Source: Pempheris klunzingeri (taxonomy: Eukaryota; Chordata; Actinopteri; Acropomatiformes; Pempheridae). From it: a stretch of DNA of 64,000 nucleotides. Positions 33,801 to 46,320 of this stretch are shown here, one piece after another. The position numbers and the translations under genes were made by a program. The stretch covers positions 10,781,885 through 10,845,884 of the forward strand of contig NC_092029.1 of assembly GCF_042242105.1 (NCBI RefSeq), read 5' to 3'. The notes beneath the pieces are model-generated. The model made no database searches. It had not been told where the DNA came from and saw only the letters and a list, made by a program, of their open reading frames with translations. Numbering within the stretch: the first letter of the stretch is position 1; every line of letters starts with the position of its first letter.

Positions 33801-36800
33801 AGCACCATTTTAACGTGAAGAGATTAGTAAGAGGCACAGAAAAGATAACGATACAAAAAAATAGAAATGTATTAGTTGGAGTGTATGTTAGTTTTCTTGT
33901 GATCCTAAATATGCATAAAAAGCTGGGGAAATAAGATAATGTCCAGGTGAATTAAACATGACATGCAAAACAGTAAATTATTGTATGCACTGCTTTTACT
34001 CGATTTGAAGAGGCAGACCAATCTGTGACTCATCTTGTCTGAATAAAATATTCTTCCTTTCCGGAATAATTTGACTTTTATAGTATTGTGAAGTGAGGCG
34101 ACAATAGCATATATGTCATAAACCATCTAATCTCAGACAAGTGTTTTCCTACCTGGCGTTTGTTAAGGAATTCATAACATAAGAATGCGTGGGAAGGCTC
34201 AGAGGAGGGAGGGACGAAGTGACTCAACCGAAGTCGAGATGGGGAGAGAGGGGGAAGCCACTGGCACACATACAGCCACGCTCAAATGCACTCAGGCAAC
34301 ACTGCATCAGTGACGATTCACCCGAGGGAGAAACAGACACACACACCCTCAGACAGTGATGAAGAGGAAGTTGGAGAAACACCCGGCTGAGCAGACCAGG
34401 AAGGAGGAGAGCGCAGCCTCGCTGATGAGGGCTGTCGTCCTACTGGGAGAACACAGTAATCCCACCAACAACTGTACACACTTGTACACATCTGTAATGG
34501 AGAGATTTTGGCCAAATTGTCATATAACAATAATTATCACCAGGATATCGCTTCAGAGTAAAATGGCTCAAGAAATAATGTTCTGAGGAGCAAACAATTT
34601 TTGATCAGCAGAAAATCTTCAGCAACTACTTTGATAAGAGATTAATCTTGTCAACGATTTCTCAGATAGCAAACTGCAAATCTTTGGGTTCTGGACAGTT
34701 GTCTGGACAAAACAAGCATTTGAACACGTCATCTGTGGCTTAAAGAAATTGTCAAATAATTGTTAGTTGCAGCTTTAAGGATAATTGACACAAACATTAA
34801 TATGTTATCTCCTCGCAAATGAAATGAGAGGTTTCAATACAGCCAATAAGCTGCCATCACCAATTGCTGGAAGCTAAAAAAATAAAAGACATATTACAAA
34901 AAATTGCGTGTGATCATTGTGGCGTTCCCTTGAGGCACCTCTGCTCTTTACGAGGCAGCGTCCGTCTCAGAGGATGATCAGCTCTGCTTGGTGGAGAAAA
35001 AGCCCCTGGGGTTTGGGCAGCAGCCCATGGAAAAGCCAAAGCAATGATCCTCTTAGGACCCGTTATATCATCCAACAGGCTGACTGATATAATCCTCTAA
35101 ATCAGATATTAGGAAGAAACTCGGACACAAATGAACCTCGGCACATGGGAGGTTAAGCGGAGTTGATCGTGCAGCTGATAACGTTTTCCTCTTTGAGAGA
35201 GTGAACAGTGATGATAAAACAGACGCATTCGCTTGTCATGCTTGGGTGTGGGATTTATAGGTTAATAACATGATACTGGCAGTGCTTAAACAGAGACTGT
35301 CACTTGGAGAATCGCTCAATAACCGATTTTCATGTCAATAAAAATATATTTTACCTCATATGATGATACTTCCTCATTACTAAAAGAGTCAAAAAGTCAG
35401 GATAGTAAAAAGGAATTGCTTCTGGGTGCTCTTGTGCTACAATCTTTTTTGAAAACAAGAAAACCACAACCCCTCCATTTCCTGCTGCGCTGGATTCTTC
35501 CCTCCACCCTTAAGGTGGAATTAGTTACGATTCCTTGACTGCAACACTTTGCTATTGTGAAATCTGGGACAGATGGTCTGAGAGAGAAAGGATGCCACGC
35601 CAGAGGCTGCTCTTATCAGAGTCATTCACATCTCCTCGCACACACTTCCTAAAGCTAGAGCTCAACATGCACAACAACGGGTTCACCTGACAGGGAAATA
35701 CTGGCAGTGTGTTCAAATGGAAGAGTCCTGTATCACCAGGGCCTGTGAAGTTACTCTCAAACACCTAAATATCAGGATCACCACAACTGGAAGCATGGAA
35801 GAGAGACAGCTAATGCTAGCTAGCCCCTCTGCTTTCTATAATGTGCGACAAATACACCACAGTGTGCTGGTAAAATAACATGATTAAAACGAAAAGCCTC
35901 AAAGGAATCAGCGCTGATCTTGACAAGCGATGCTAAACAGCTCCCACTCTCCAACGGAAAGGTAGTTAGCCTAGCTTGCTTTGCAGGTGAAATGCAAATG
36001 CCACGGCAGGAAGGGTCCTCACAAATGTTGAATAAAACATGATGTACTATTTAGAATATAACACTGTGCTAAAATCTGAACCTTTACAGAACAGATCTTG
36101 GGTAGAATGAATTTAAACCATTTTCCCTGTCAATTTTATAATTTATATTTTTTGTTTTCTTTTTTGTCACTCTTTACACATGCCTTTGTGACTGCACTCT
36201 GTATTGAGGGATTTCTGGACCTGTTTTTCATTTAATTCAAATAATGAAGACATGTACAAATATAATCCTAATTTATTCATCAAAAAAAGGCTCCAAATTA
36301 CAGTAAATTCTTGCAAGTCTATTTCATTTTTAACATATTTAAGATAATGCTAATTAAGTCTCACCCCATTCTCATTGTGCTTGTCTCCAGTGTTTCCACT
36401 TCTGCGACTCGTCTGCTCCTGAGACTGCTGACTCCCTGCAAAAACAAACAGTCACAGTCACAAACACAGGCAGGGCGGAGAAACTCAAGTGTGCACAGAT
36501 GAGTGCGCACACATGCACACGGGTGCAGATTCAGAGGCTACAACCATTGTCAGGATAGTCTGAAAATTCACTGACATGATTGCACACGACAGAGGGATTT
36601 CAGAACTGGGACGAGCACTGCTGACTACAGCCACCTAACTCGAACTTTTTCATAAGAAAGGCTCGATGGAAAGATGAGAGCAAATGACTCCACAGGCTGA
36701 GACAGAAAACTGGCCACTTCTGCTTCACTTGTAAAAATCACCGGATATCTTGATGGTACCTTCGCTGCAAAAACACACTTTCTCAGGCGAGTTTTAAAAT

Positions 36801-39800
36801 TAAATCAAATATTAGTCAGATCAGGATCACATCACATCACCAGTTTCTCTGCCACCTGTTAACTTTCTGTGTGCTTCCTTTGTACTTCTACATCAATTAA
36901 ACTCCAACATTGGAATTAATGCGTACTAGTGAGTCCCTGATCTTGTGCAGAGCTGGTTTCAGTGATTGATTTTAAACTTTTACTTTTCACCCTGCACAGC
37001 CTTTTAAACTCTCCATACAATTTCACATAAAACTCTGTTTATAAACACACCTAAGCTCTAAAGACTGGAGAAGACGGGCTGAGATAGGGAGAAAGAAAAA
37101 AATAACTCGACTGACACCAGCGTCCATAGCTGAGCAGCCAGTACAGATGTCAGGAATTCCCCGACAACCCTCAACTCCTCCCTCCATCCTCCACCCTCCT
37201 TTTCATGTACAGACCACATAGAGCGGAAAATCCTCCCGATTAAGGACAGAATGACAATACACACCTTGATCACTGCTCTCAGTTGGTGAATCTTCATGCC
37301 GGAGGAAGAATTTGACTTCTTGTTTCCGAGGCCCCCATTTCTGCAGATGTTCGTACATCATGTGTTCGAAGGGGATCGCTCGCTCTACAGAGGAAAAGAG
37401 GGGAAAGAGTTATCAGTCAAACATTTATGTCTCAGAGGAACAACTGACTTAGTTCAGTTTTCCAATGCACGTACAGTAAGTCAAATTTAAAATTCCGTGC
37501 GACAGTTAAAAGCACAGTTGTTAAAAGAAAAGGTTTTGGGAAATATGTTAATTTGCTTTTGATATGAGAGTGGTTTCAATCCAACTACCTTTTAAATATG
37601 AAGCTACAGTCAGCTAGTTTATATTATCACAAAGACTGGAAACACCGAGCCCGACTCTGTCCAAAAGTAATCAAATCCGCTCACCGGCACCTCTGAAGCA
37701 CACTAATTAAGTAATTAAATTTTTAAAGTTTGTTTAATCTGTACAAACACCAAAGTGTTATACTATAATTTGTGGGATTACAGGGGTTATGTGCCAGAGT
37801 AGCTGTTTCCTGGTTTCCGGTCTTTGTGCTAAGCTGAGCTGCCTGAGCTTTATATCCAACAGACAGATGTGCTATTAAAAAAGCAAATAAGCATATTAAA
37901 TGTCAGACTATTCCTTTAAATATAAAGGGATGATGTGTGTGATTAAATCTGTTACGTGTATTAAATTAACTAATATCACCCCATACAAGTGTCATTACTA
38001 CTAAGTGAAAAACTAATTAATAATGTAAAGAATAAACGTATGATCTAAGCCACTTCATGCCTCCATCTGTTTATGTCTTGGCAGTATAGAGGTTTTCAGA
38101 ATCAAGCCAAGTGATGATATCCCAGGGTGTTAGGGGATGGATGGGTGACTGTGTGCACTAAAAACTTGTTGCATTTCAGGAGGACGGCACTCTGTGGGCA
38201 AAGAGAGGCCGGGAGACAAAGAGATGGAGACAAAGACAGAGAGGTTTTAGGAGGTTGCGGGGGCAGACAGCTGCATTGTCAGGCACCAGCCGAACACGAT
38301 TGCATAACGTGGGTTAATAAAGCCCTTGGCTGGGACGTTGTTTTCAACAGGGGAGTGGCCCCTCAGCGAAAAATGCTGATAACACCGGGAATGTCAGCAC
38401 GACTGTGGTGATGGGAGCAAATCGTTTGGGACGAGTGGAATCTGCTGTGACAGTGTGGTGGACTGTTGCAGCACGTAACCATTTTCTGACCCACGAATAT
38501 GTACTCTTAGTGAACTAATGTAGTCAGATAATAGCTGATGGGAATAGGAAGTTTGAGGGTGTGACAGTTTTTTCTTATTTATGCACTCAGGTATTTATGC
38601 ATGACCCTACTCGGCTTTCTTTTTTTAATGAAGTGCTTATTTTTACATCAGTGAGGAAGGCTACAGGCTACTGCTTCAGAAAATTAAATTCTCATGTAAG
38701 TGAAGTGTCAAGCTCGGTGATAATGGAGTTTCAGATTGCTCCACCTTCATGTAATACTGGTGACACCCCCTGTGTGTTTTTTCCTTGTGGCAGAGAACCA
38801 AGGGAGGCTCTTACACTCTCCGTACCAAGCAGCACAGTTTCAATCGGCTCTTACCGTTGCCTCTCCAGACCTCAGCCAGGTGGCAGCCGCTCTCGCCGGG
38901 CTCTTTGCAGAACTCGACGACATCGCGGCATGTCGTCTCAGGGGTGATGGGCACCTCAGTCACAGCCTGCTCCCCATCGCTGAGGTACACCGTCAATATC
39001 ATCTGAGAGAGGAATAAAGACAGTAAGGAGGAGACTGACACAGGAGAAAGAAAAGGCTTTAAATGATCCCACTGACATGTAATACCATGTTTAAATGATC
39101 TTTCCCTCAAGAGTTTGTTCACTATGAAAATATGAAGATGTACAATGAATAAGAAAATAAATCATTGGCTGATGTGGACGAGACTTAATCCATTCTTGCG
39201 TTGTACAAATCCCAGTGTGCTGACGCTACATGTTGCTATCCACCAGCACTGAAAGTTAGATTGAGCTGCTGGTGGACTCGTGCCTGTGCCTGCCACATTT
39301 CTGTTTACTATGATTAGGGCCTGCCGTAGTGTTGAAGATATGTATAGGCTGAGAGGTAAGATATAGCAGAACAAGCCCCCACATGCTTCAGTCTGTACTT
39401 AAAAACAATCACACGTGACTTCACACTGCTTTACGATTAGGGGAAGTATCAATATAAACTGTGATTTGAGTAACAATTTTGTATTAATTAAATGCCTCGT
39501 TGGTCGTCTACAAAGTATTAAACATTGTTTTTTTGCGATCACTAATCACAAACACTGAAATGATAAACATGAGTTATAGTGCTTCTTCCCAGAACAAACC
39601 ATCTTTGGATAAAACTGCTGTAAAAAGTGCAAAAATCTTAATCTTACAGTCTAGAGCTTCATCTAGTAGTTTGGTGAGCTTCAATTAAAGCTTATTTTTA
39701 GCTTAGTGCATTTGGTGGCAACAATTGTCATATCAGTCCTTTAAATGGTCACAGATATCCGTGATCATTAATCAATCCCAGGTTTGATGACCGTAGCTTC

Positions 39801-42800
39801 TTAAATGCAAGAAAAAAAAGATAACATCATTTTAGGTTATTGACTGTATGTACATTTTCTGCATCAGCATATACAGTATGCTCTTTGTACCTGTTATCTC
39901 TCTAGAATGGAGACCATTTATGGTTTTTCTTTTACAATAATCAGCACATCGACACACAGATCTCAAACACACACGCAGGTCCAATGTTACCCCTAAAGGA
40001 GGAAAGCTGGAAGAAAGCTTAAAAAAAGAAAATCCCCAAATCCAGGCGGTTCAAGCTGATAAAAACATATCTAAGAAGATTCAGCCACTGCAAAGTATTG
40101 ACTCACTGGGTTAAATACTTCTGTAATGCAAAAAAAAAAAAAAAAACACCAATCCATTTTGAATTTAGGCTGTAAAATTTGGGGAAAAACATATTTTCAC
40201 AATCTGACAATTTATTTTTTGGCAAACAACTATGTGGAGAATAATCCTGTTAGTTGAATAAAGCCAAAATACAGGATGAAGGGAGCAGTGAATAATGTCC
40301 TCTCAAGGTCTCTGTGCACACTGAATGATAAACGAAGAAGGTTAAGCCATCAAACCCCAACTGTTTAAAGATATTCAGTTTAATTAATGTAATAACATTT
40401 CCCATCTGCCTTGTTCTGACCAGCCCACATTAACTTTGACTTCTCTGCGACAAGAACAAGCCAAATGGACTGATGTGAACTCTTCTATATTCGGTGTTAC
40501 AGCACAACGGCATGATGTGTTTTTCCTTGTGCGGTGGCAGGCACATTTTCGTTTGTTTGCTGTGGCACAAAGCACTCTCGGGGGTTGAGGTGTGCCTTCC
40601 TGTTTCATGTGACAGGCCTCACCTTTGTATCCCTACAGAAAAAAAAAAAACAGGGCTGCGTGTGACTGTGATGGATAATACATGTGTAACAAAGCCAAGT
40701 GTTTGGAGAGATCTTCAAAATGAACTAAAAATGTTGTTTGAAAAGAAAAGAGTTTAGAGTTAACTGTGAGTTCAGCTGGTAAACAGAGTAAAAAGGGAAA
40801 ATCTGGATTCCGAACAGTAACGTGTTCAACTTTTATAGTTTTGCTGCATACCAGGCAGGCTGAACATGTCTTAACAGGGAGGATTTGAGGCAAGAATCAA
40901 TGCAAGCTTAATGCAAAGAAAACTGAGCAATCAAGACTTAAAATGAAACATTACTTGCACTATCAAAGAGCTCCGTTATCCTACTCTTGCTGTCCAGACC
41001 AGCAACACACCTCTGTGTTTACATTTGGCTCACAATGTCAAACCAGAGGCTACAATGTCAAAGCAAATCAAAGAAGAATTGAAACAAAGAACTTGCACTT
41101 CCAACAAGGACTAAGTCAGACTCACAGTTAACTCTGTTCAATGAGTAATTCAATGAGCAATTCAGGTATTTTACACATGAATCATTTAGTAGGTAATCCA
41201 ACACCAAGTGCAATTAATTCTAATTGATTCATAAATGTCTATGTATGTGACCTCAGGATGCATTTGTAGCACTAAAATAATTGTCAGTGTATACCGCTGT
41301 CATATAGTATCTAAATTTAGTCCCAGAAGAACTACCTATAGATTATTAACCAAGGACTTTCTCCAAGACAAAGTGACTCATCCGTTGTAATGATGCATCT
41401 GTGCAATTTACAGACATTTTCTGCAGCAGCCTAAGTGAAACATTATGACTATGGGAGCCTCTGCGACCTCACTCAGCCAATTCAAACATCGTGATGAATT
41501 GTTGTTGGACACGAGGCACTTATTTTTAGGTGCTACTGTGGCTCTCCTTCACAAATCCAACGGCCTTCCATTCGTCTTTGGTTTCATGTTGCTTCTTGCT
41601 GCGTTATTAGGACCCACTGTCCCGATTGACAAGTAAAGAACGTCATTTTTGAGAACTGGTGTGCAAGAGCATTAACAGAGAAAAGTGGAAAAGAAACTGA
41701 AAAAATGTTTTAAGTAAGCAAGAGACTAGTTATGTACACATTTTACTGATAGATAATTACTTTGCTAATCCCCAAGGGATGCTGGAGCGCTACCAGCTGC
41801 ATAATAAGATACAACACGGAACAGGAAGAAAATAGTGAACACAAAACGGCTCAGGGAGAGCAGCAACAACATCAGTCTGAATACAAATAAGACTGATGCC
41901 ATTATGTGAATTTTTTCTGGTGGAAATATTGTGCATTCTTATTGACGTTTACGTTTTACAGTAGTGTTCAATGTAAGAAATACAATGAGTAAGAAAATGT
42001 CATCAAATAGTGTAGTAACAACATAAAATGCTGAATAAAACAATCCATCATAATCTGCATTCCAACAATCACATCTGCATGCTGATCATCCTTCAGAGCA
42101 TATCAAAACAAAACTTCGGTTAATCAGAACACACAAGGTGCAAACTTTGGGCCCAACTTAAAATTACAAAAACCGAAGCCAAATGTTATAAAAGAGAGTG
42201 ATAGTATAGAAAACAGAAACTCCAGAGATCCAGCTGACTGACCACTGGAGAAATACGAACCGCCCTCACTAAGCTGCGTCTGCCCATGCTCTTGGCTCTT
42301 TTGACCGCCCTCCGTTTCCTCCTGATCTCCTTCTTTGGTGGCCGGTGGTGCTCCTTTGCCCAAATGGGGTTTTCCTTGGAGAGGCTAACGAGGCCGCGTA
42401 ACACTATAGTCACAAACCTCTTCATCATAGCACTGCCGCTTTGGCGGGCATGAGACCTTATTGTTATGCCATCTCAACAGACCTCTGAAACCGACGACGG
42501 TGCGTGCATTGGAAAAGTGCTGCAGAGGAGTCTTGGGAGGAAAAAACACTTGCCGTGTGTGTAATTCAGGGAGGGAGGAGGGAGAGAGAGCTAGGGAGAA
42601 ACAAACAGCCAAAGAAAGAGAGGGACAGATAGAGAGAGAGAGAGAGAGAGAGAGGGAGTCACAGGGTGGAGGGTGAGGGTGGAGGAGGGTGCCGACAAGT
42701 CCTTCCAATTGTCCCTGGGTTGTGCCAGCGGCTGCAACACCAACGATTCCCTGCTAATGAGAATAGTTTGGCCACAGCTGTGACTGGCAAGCTGGTCAGG

Positions 42801-45449
42801 GGACTATCATGCAGAGGCAATAAAGGGATCATCCTCCTTATACTGCATGTCGTCTGTACATGACTAGAAACATACAGTATCCCTCTTGACTGATGTGCAG
42901 AGCTACAGCGGGCGGCATCTGGAGATAAGGGCATTTATCATTTAACTTCTGCAAGGGAAAGAGAGAAGCTTGGCCGGCCTCATGTCTAGCAGGATGATTT
43001 GAAGTGTCATTTCTCCTCACAAACGCTGTCACTCATTTGCTCAGAAAGGGGTACCTACAATGAAGTAGGTAGCAGGATATTGCTTCCTGAGAGCACACCT
43101 TCCACAGACAATACGGATTTAAGACATTGCAATAAAACTGATAAATTCCACCCCCGGCCTAATGGCCTTCTCAGACACAAACAGCTAAAATCCAAGACAG
43201 CCATTCACTGGAGAAATAAATCATGTTATCTAGACAGCTAAAACATGCCAAACATCTGTCCATCTGGCTAAAATGGCACTGTACCATATGGAGGAAAGAT
43301 GACGTGGTGATGATGCAAATTATGTGAATTAAACTGAACTACCAAAAAATAATGCCATTACATATCATACATGTATATGAGGATCAAGATGTAAGAATGT
43401 TTCCTGTAGCTGGGCACTTGGACACTGGAGCAACAAGATGTTTTAGATCCAAATTGAATTTTTAAAAAAGATGTTCTAAGAACATTAAGCTGGATAACCC
43501 AAATTATAACTACATTGGCTCTGCTATTACAGACTAATCTAGCAGGGCTTATGTGTCTAATAGCTGTCAAGCACAAACTCCTTTGATATTTCATATTTCT
43601 ATCAGTCTTGAAAAGACTAAAAAAATACAAATCTGGACAGAAGCATGGCAACATGTCAGGTCCTTACAAGATTTAGCTCGCTGTTTAAAAAAGGATGTGT
43701 CCCTTTGATAGAAAGCTGACTAATGTGCATCAAAGGAAGGCATTAAAAAGTCTAATTAATAATATATACTTTTTCAACCAATAAGAGATCTAGCAGTCTA
43801 GAGAGTTGTTAAATAAATCAATAACGGACTATTTTTCATCTGCTCATGGTGAATTTGGGAAAAAAGGTCTAACGGTAATAGTCACACCCATTAAACTTAT
43901 GACATTTTAATCTTTAATTACAAGTGTTTTATGATATAACTGAGAGGGCTTGGCTGATGTCATTTTCAATCAGCACACCTCCAAACGTGGTAAAAGCGAC
44001 AATAAGATGCAATGTTTACATTTCCTGTAAGTCATGCTCTGCCCAGCTCCACTGTGTGAGATTAATGCCACTTGACAATCTACTCAGCTCAAAAGTTCCC
44101 CTTAACAACAGAGCATTAGTCGACGCAGCCACACAGACCTAGATCTGCCAAGGTCTCATTGGCTGCTGGAGTCACGCGAGACCCAAATGCAGGGCTGCCT
44201 CTCTGCTCGACTGGCTCTTTGACTCTGATAGCCTGTTGGTGCCACAGGGTATAAACGTCCACAGAGGCTACCATTGCAGTCAATCCTGCGATGGCTGCAG
44301 CGAATATGGAGTTACTTCTCTGTTACCATGTGCTGAAAACTTACAAGCCTCTCTGAAGTTGTGCTGTAAAGCTATTTTAATGACGACAAACACAATGTTA
44401 CTGTGATAGTGTATTTTCCACCGACGCACAATCATTTGCAAAGATAACTGGCCAAGACTGGATCACCTCCATTTATGATGACACCTTACCGAACCTACTG
44501 TAAACTTATCCTGCACCTGAGTTCATGTTCCCCTCCCTGAAGGCCAAAAGGACTGTAATCACTTTCCCCACAACCCATCACTGCATTCTCAGCACAAAAG
44601 ATAACAAAAGAGGTCCCAACAAAGCATGACTCTGCCATTCAGGTATTCTATCCTTTGAAACACAGAGCGTCTTGAACAATAACACCAGGGAAAACAACAG
44701 AATGAAAATAGTTTTTGCTTTACCACGCACTAAAGCCTACTGTACCCACTGCTTTAAATAGAACGATCATAACGTCTAGTTAACCTGTCCTACTCTGATA
44801 TACTGTACAGCATTTACTCGTGTGAGGAAAACATTTTTATTCCTTGTCTTTAAAGGAAACACACTTCAAATAAACCACAAACCCTGTTCACCAATTTATG
44901 ACAAGCACCGTTTACATTTCCATCTTCTCAACGTTGAAATTACTGCAACCATCGACATGAAAAATGCAAGTCCAGCAGCTATGGTTGGTTGCAGAGATAC
45001 AGTACAACAGATAAAAGTCGCAGAAGATAAAGCTAAGCATTTCATTTCTAGGAACCAATCTCACTTATAGATTAGGTGAGTGGGGGTGAGAAAGAGAAAT
45101 GGACAGATCCGCAGACAGACAGACAGACAATCTTGCAACTTGTTTGCACCCCAATCTATATCTGCTACTTTTATATTTTTAGGCTGAAGAACCACGTTTG
45201 TTACATGTGAATGAGAAACTCCAAAATGCCGCAGAGGAAGATTGTAAACTAGATTTGCCTTTTAATTTAAAGGCCATATCCCTTCAATACTATTCACATA
45301 CTGAGCATGAGACCTGACGATTTTCACCTTGCACACAGGTTTAGTTTTGTGTAAAAGTCTGATCATTAGTTGGGAAGGCACTGATGTTAAAAGAATAAAG
45401 GGTCAGTTACAGTCAGTCAGCTGGGGTTGTGTGGACTTACTGGCATCAT
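21819..45449 (-). CDS. ppp1r13b: Apoptosis-stimulating of p53 protein 1 (ASPP1)
   Basis: Seventeen coding exons with matching phases: 45441-45449, 38855-39002, 37265-37384, 36365-36435, 31433-31534, 30034-30208, 29648-29847, 29363-29527, 28773-28965, 25768-25901, 25088-25538, 23678-24462, 23445-23582, 23225-23358, 22936-23102, 22542-22741, 21819-21860. Total 1077 aa (human 1090). Order of parts: N-terminal ubiquitin-like fold ([15 protein letters not shown]), a Gln/Glu-rich coiled coil (about 120-330), a Pro-rich region with SSLERRKD and [18 protein letters not shown], the [21 protein letters not shown] block, PP1-binding RVKF (about 870-873), ankyrin repeats, and an SH3 domain with ALWDY, EWWWARL and a final [17 protein letters not shown]1 binds p53 family proteins and PP1 and promotes pro-apoptotic transcription. 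ASPP1 is preferred over ASPP2 because [26 protein letters not shown] and GTPFYQP match it. Confidence 0.96.
28170..28298 (-). CDS. ppp1r13b: Candidate cassette exon of ppp1r13b (43 aa)
   Basis: It lies between the exons at 28773-28965 and 25768-25901. The open frame is bounded by an AG acceptor (CTTCCTGGGGCAG) and a strong donor (C/GTGAGTGC). It is 129 nt long and enters and leaves in phase 1, exactly as the flanking exons need, so it can be included or skipped without a frameshift. The peptide begins [19 protein letters not shown], then a Pro/Ser/Gly-rich part ending GSDGTS. It is GC-richer than the surrounding intron. The recalled human ASPP1 sequence runs straight from KS to AND here, so this would be an additional or alternative exon. 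Confidence 0.5.
31655..31830. repeat. Interspersed repeat fragment in a ppp1r13b intron
   Basis: Contains CAATCAATGGGTCTTTATATAGCTCCAATTCATAACAGTGTTATCTCAAGACGCTTT-type sequence (31,668-31,725), followed by an AGAGCAGGTCTA block. I recognise this from an abundant fish repeat family. It is truncated and has no coding capacity. Confidence 0.6.
34590..34782. repeat. Interspersed repeat fragment with ATTAAT-type ends
   Basis: Contains AGATTAATCTTGTCAACG, CAAATCTTTGGGTTCTGGAC, GGACAAAACAAGCATTTGA and a final GTTAGTTGCAGCTTT. This arrangement is that of a very common fish non-autonomous DNA element. It is internally deleted. Family identity is from memory. Confidence 0.6.
37533..37922. repeat. Interspersed repeat, same family as 52,005-52,360
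   Basis: Begins TTTTGGGAAATATG and ends CAGACTATTCCTTTAAAT. The interior has ATATGAAGCTACAGTCAGCTAG, ACAAAGACTGGAAACA and GGGGTTATGTGCC. The two ends are roughly reverse complements (GGAAATA with TATTCC). It is a MITE-like family common in fish, here inside a ppp1r13b intron. Confidence 0.65.
42270..42428 (-). CDS. ppp1r13b: Candidate alternative first exon of ppp1r13b
   Basis: Within the 6.4-kb first coding intron, two ATG codons in a row open a 53-codon frame that ends at a good donor (TTA/GTGAGGGC) in phase 0. The next known exon starts ATGATATTG in phase 0, so splicing would join this basic peptide ([20 protein letters not shown]..., then Lys/Arg-rich, ending MGRRSL) in frame to [12 protein letters not shown]. 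The block is GC-richer than its surroundings and is preceded by a pyrimidine-rich tract, as at many promoters. No known homologue is recalled, so this is a hypothesis. Confidence 0.35.
42631..42655. repeat. (GA)n microsatellite
   Basis: About 12 GA units. On the ppp1r13b strand this is a CT run just upstream of the candidate alternative first exon. Confidence 0.9.
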
Positions 45450-45459
45450 ACTGGCAGCT
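45441..45459 (-). CDS. ppp1r13b: ppp1r13b start exon encoding Met-Met-Pro
   Basis: On the minus strand the sequence reads ATGATGCCA followed by donor GTAAGTCC. Joined to the next exon it gives MMPMILTV, exactly the N-terminus known for human ASPP1. An acceptor-like CTGCCAG lies 10 bp before the ATG, which would make this a 19-nt exon. The exon start is less sure than its end, and a longer 5' UTR exon is possible. A donor GTGAGTAG at 45,832 would end an upstream non-coding exon. Confidence 0.75.
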
Positions 45460-45832
45460 CTGGCAGGTCAAAACCAGGGGTGCATCGGCAACTTGACTCA
45501 CGGCTCACCCTCTTATCTTCGTCAGTCAAGACCCACCTTTCTAGTTATGGGCTCTGGTTACTCCAATGTGACAACCAACTGGGCCTCAGTCCCCTCTGCA
45601 AACCAAAACAGTGGAAGTCTTATCAGTGCTATAAAACTGAACATTGTGCTGTAGTTGAAAATAATACCTAAATATTATCAGCCACAGGCGCTAATTTAAA
45701 AGGGTCCAGGCGTGGCTCTGTACAGCTGCTGCTACAAACAAGCCGATGGTTAGCCAGTCACAGCTAGCTCGCAAAACAAATACCATGCAATGACTGGATA
45801 TTACTGAGCCGTGACACACAGATTCTACTCAC

Positions 45833-46320
45833 CAATGTCAGAGACAAGTCATTGTTTCAGGGGTAAACCTCAGCTACGTTACTGTGAAAGGCACGTAGCT
45901 AACCGGACCAGCTGTCAGCCAGCCAGCTAACGTAAGCTGTTAGCTGTGTTAGCTGGTTTCAGAGGCGGCTAAAGGACGGTACGCAAAGCGATTTCTCCCC
46001 TCTCGTCGGTCTTTCGCCTCGCATTGGCCGCACATCGGCGCTAGCTTTCGATGGAGTGTGTGTCAAGCGAGCAAAAATGAATAAAAGTCCATCCACCTTG
46101 GCTAACTCGTTTTTTTACCAACGCAATGAATCATCGTTAGCAGGCTAGCAGCGCTAGTTGACGAAAATACAAATAGCTGGGATCCAGTTGTTGACGATGG
46201 GAGGGGCGGGGCTACACCGCAGCAGCGAGGGCGTCACGGCAACGTAGAATGTCAGGAATGTAACGTCACCGGTCAGGTTACCAGGTTATCAACGGCTGCT
46301 GTGGTTTCCATGGACGGTCT
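45833..46320 (-). promoter_or_regulatory. Probable ppp1r13b promoter and 5' UTR exon
   Basis: This region is clearly richer in CpG and GC than its neighbourhood (for example GGGAGGGGCGGGGC at about 46,200). On the minus strand a 5' exon would end at 45,833 with donor GTGAGTAG. GTTTCCATGGAC (46304-46315) and GGTTACCAGGTTATCAAC (46275-46292 area) resemble RFX X-box half-sites. Promoter identity is inferred from composition and position. Confidence 0.5.

Noticed and set aside
34153..34269. Possible alternative first exon of ppp1r13b, in phase 0 with a GTAGGA donor
   Set aside because: The open frame has no in-frame ATG: it starts at GTG after an upstream TGA. The only fitting internal acceptor has a poor pyrimidine tract. 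Kept only as a weak possibility.
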